From Thiohalocapsa sp. ML1 (GTDB lineage Bacteria; Pseudomonadota; Gammaproteobacteria; Chromatiales; Chromatiaceae): a DNA stretch of 64,000 nucleotides. Made by a program: the position numbers and the translations under genes. The notes beneath the pieces were generated by a model. It was not told the origin of the DNA and ran no database searches. It saw nothing but the letters and a program-made list of their open reading frames with translations. The DNA lies in assembly GCF_001469165.1 (NCBI RefSeq), contig NZ_JABX01000007.1, positions 1 to 64,000 of the forward strand, read 5' to 3'. Of this stretch, positions 63,984 to 64,000 are shown one piece after another; position 1 is the first letter of the stretch, and each line of letters starts with the position of its first letter.

Positions 63984-64000
63984 ATGCATACCGACGCCCT
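63984..64000 (+). CDS. Possible start of a gene cut by the window edge
   Basis: ATG at 63984 (MHTDA) has GGAG nine to twelve bases upstream. Only 17 bases are visible, so identity cannot be judged. Confidence 0.3.

Overview
The window is high-GC DNA of a gammaproteobacterium, most likely a purple sulfur bacterium of the Chromatiaceae. The best single marker is an exported Gly/Tyr-rich protein at 12931-13365 that looks like a sulfur globule envelope protein of the SgpA/SgpB type. The housekeeping order rlmN-pilW...hisS-yfgM-bamB-der (27.1-34.2 kb), a diheme cytochrome c4 and an IscR with its full cluster-ligand set agree with this. All of this comes from reading the sequence; no database search was run.

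Layout. 0.9-7.9 kb, minus strand: a small conserved protein coupled to bioA, a DUF815 ATPase overlapping a membrane GGDEF/EAL protein, and the ribosome ABC-F factor ettA. 8.2-17.4 kb: a MobB protein fused to a degenerate class II aldolase domain, a methyltransferase, tRNA-Ser(GGA), a hemerythrin/SDR chimera, a transglutaminase-like protein, the sulfur globule protein, a DUF3302-like/HlyD membrane pair, an exported protein and tRNA-Ser(CGA). 17.5-26.8 kb: oligopeptidase A, a CNP1-like protein, gamma-carbonic anhydrase, a SCO protein, cytochrome c4, a Sel1/transglycosylase, two methyltransferases (one exported, one Tpm), a tiny lipoprotein and a pseudo-receiver regulator. 27.1-34.2 kb: the der-bamB-yfgM-hisS and pilW-rlmN cluster. 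rodZ and ispG, often found between pilW and hisS, are absent, and a dispersed repeat lies at that junction.

35.7-52.0 kb is an exopolysaccharide island with more A/T than its flanks. It holds a Wzx-like flippase, two glycosyltransferases, a sulfotransferase, an alpha/alpha-toroid protein, an ATP-grasp enzyme, a GNAT protein, and five genes of the exosortase-A-associated type: acyl carrier protein, two alpha/beta hydrolases, PLP decarboxylase and acyl-CoA ligase. A polysaccharide deacetylase follows. No exosortase lies in the window. Long gene-poor stretches inside the island suggest past rearrangement.

52.6-64.0 kb returns to core-like sequence: a PA0069-type radical SAM protein, a PfpI/DJ-1 protein, a gamma-glutamylcyclotransferase-like protein, OsmC, a large Rossmann/RyR-domain protein, thioredoxin, a DUF1249 protein, IscR without isc or suf genes, and an exported uncharacterised protein with a decayed, internally deleted paralogue about 1 kb away. 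The right edge holds a frameshifted remnant that may come from an ATPase.

Between genes the window is rich in repeats: GGGCC-rich hairpins at gene ends, a mosaic dispersed element with a conserved left end (TAGATTGCTTGACG) and right end (CGGTCTGAGGC), and several short tandem arrays. In one copy of the mosaic element the core lies in the opposite orientation to its conserved arm.
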